From an uncultured Collinsella sp. (GTDB taxonomy: Bacteria; Actinomycetota; Coriobacteriia; Coriobacteriales; Coriobacteriaceae), in contig CABSMZ010000129.1 of the NCBI GenBank assembly GCA_902478875.1, forward strand, positions 1-5,436: DNA of 5,436 nucleotides. Direction: 5' to 3'. Each line of letters begins with the position of its first letter. Within the stretch, counting starts at the first letter, position 1. Below the pieces are notes generated by a model, which saw nothing but the letters and a program-made list of their open reading frames with translations, did no database searches and had not been told where the DNA came from. Below, piece after piece: positions 5,195 to 5,436 of this stretch. The position numbers were made by a program, and so were the translations under genes.

Positions 5195-5390
5195 TTATTT
5201 TACTGCAAACTCCGGGCTAAATACTACCCTGCCCAGGCGAACGAGCGTAGAGCCCTCCTCAAGGGCAGGCTCAAAGTCCTCGCTCATGCCGCAGGAAAGC
5301 TCAGGCAGGTTCAAATCGGGATGCGCCGCCTCCAGCTCATCCCTCAGCTCACGAAGCCCCGCAAAGGTGCGGCGTGCCACATCCTTATTC
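5195..5390 (-). CDS. yggS: YggS/YlmE-type PLP homeostasis protein, C-terminal fragment
   Basis: Only the last 64 codons are present; the rest is beyond the contig end. YggS/PLPBP proteins are cytoplasmic, PLP-binding, alanine-racemase-like barrel proteins that control vitamin B6 and amino-acid balance. The fragment has the conserved end of the family: LRELRDELE, then LPELSCGMSEDFEPAL and EEGSTLVRLGRVVF, matching the usual LSMGMSxDxxxAIxxGSTxVRxGxxxF pattern with Cys for Met. The usual terminal FGxR is replaced by FSPEFAVK. The Lys that binds PLP is in the missing part. A translation running past 5390 into MCIRDR is adapter. Position upstream of sepF matches ylmE in Gram-positive division clusters. 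Confidence 0.92.
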
Positions 5391-5436
5391 CTGTCTCTTA
5401 TACACATCTGACGCTGCCGACGACGGAGAGAGTGTA
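5391..5436 (-). other. Nextera adapter (read 1 side) plus i5 index, not genomic
   Basis: From CTGTCTCTTATACACATCTG (5391-5410) to 5423 the bases match the reverse complement of the Nextera read-1 adapter. The next eight, CGGAGAGA (5424-5431), sit at the i5 index position, and GTGTA (5432-5436) is the start of the P5 flow-cell segment. The index is the reverse complement of TCTCTCCG, which I recall as Nextera S511. Genomic sequence ends at about 5390. Confidence 0.98.

Noticed and set aside
35..5390. CRISPR array, defence system, phage or transposase
   Set aside because: No regularly spaced repeats and no relevant protein motifs were seen; the genes are core metabolism and cell division.
5178..5411. 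Plus-strand open frame ending in SLIHI at the right end
   Set aside because: Its C-terminus is translated adapter and its body is antisense to the yggS fragment.

Overview
The window is a short high-GC bacterial assembly fragment that still carries Illumina Nextera adapter sequence at both ends. Only about 35-5390 is genuine genome; bases 1-34 and 5391-5436 are library-construction sequence. Gene content and style suggest a Gram-positive actinobacterium of the Coriobacteriia, probably a gut Collinsella-like organism. The grounds are C-ending codons, a SepF/YggT/DivIVA divisome block, a DivIVA with the KRGY form of the N-terminal motif, and the Pit plus DUF47 phosphate pair. The genus is an inference from style, not from a marker gene.

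Left part (35-649): one small minus-strand gene for a conserved-looking hypothetical protein of 112 aa. A good sigma-70-type promoter sits so close to its ATG that the mRNA would be leaderless. The divergent intergenic region then leads to a phosphate uptake operon.

Centre-left (650-2390): a PiT-family inorganic phosphate transporter followed by its usual partner, a DUF47/PhoU-like accessory protein, both on plus. A strong Shine-Dalgarno with a three-codon mini-ORF lies upstream of the transporter, in the same frame but closed by a stop. After the operon comes a perfect 24-bp inverted repeat (2415-2491) without a T-tract, so it is not an ordinary terminator.

Centre (2492-3291): a G/T-rich leader with repeated TTTGGCTGA words, then a 176-aa nitroreductase-family flavoprotein. 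The codons of this gene switch from almost exclusively T-ending pyrimidines at the 5' end to mostly C-ending ones at the 3' end. A plus-strand intrinsic terminator follows.

Right part (3319-5390, minus strand): a cell-division block read right to left: the 3' end of a YggS/YlmE-type PLP homeostasis gene (cut by the contig end), sepF, yggT (ylmG) and divIVA, closed by a strong terminator facing the nitroreductase terminator. This is the conserved Gram-positive ylmE-sepF-ylmG-divIVA order, without ylmH. The yggT gene has no ATG, GTG or TTG at its proper 5' end; the best-placed initiator is ATC, so automatic callers would truncate it.

I see no CRISPR array, tRNA, rRNA, transposase, phage gene or defence system. 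The window looks like ordinary core chromosome. The items most worth checking are the yggT start, the 24-bp palindromic element, the strand-asymmetric composition of the nitroreductase 5' half, and the leaderless promoter.
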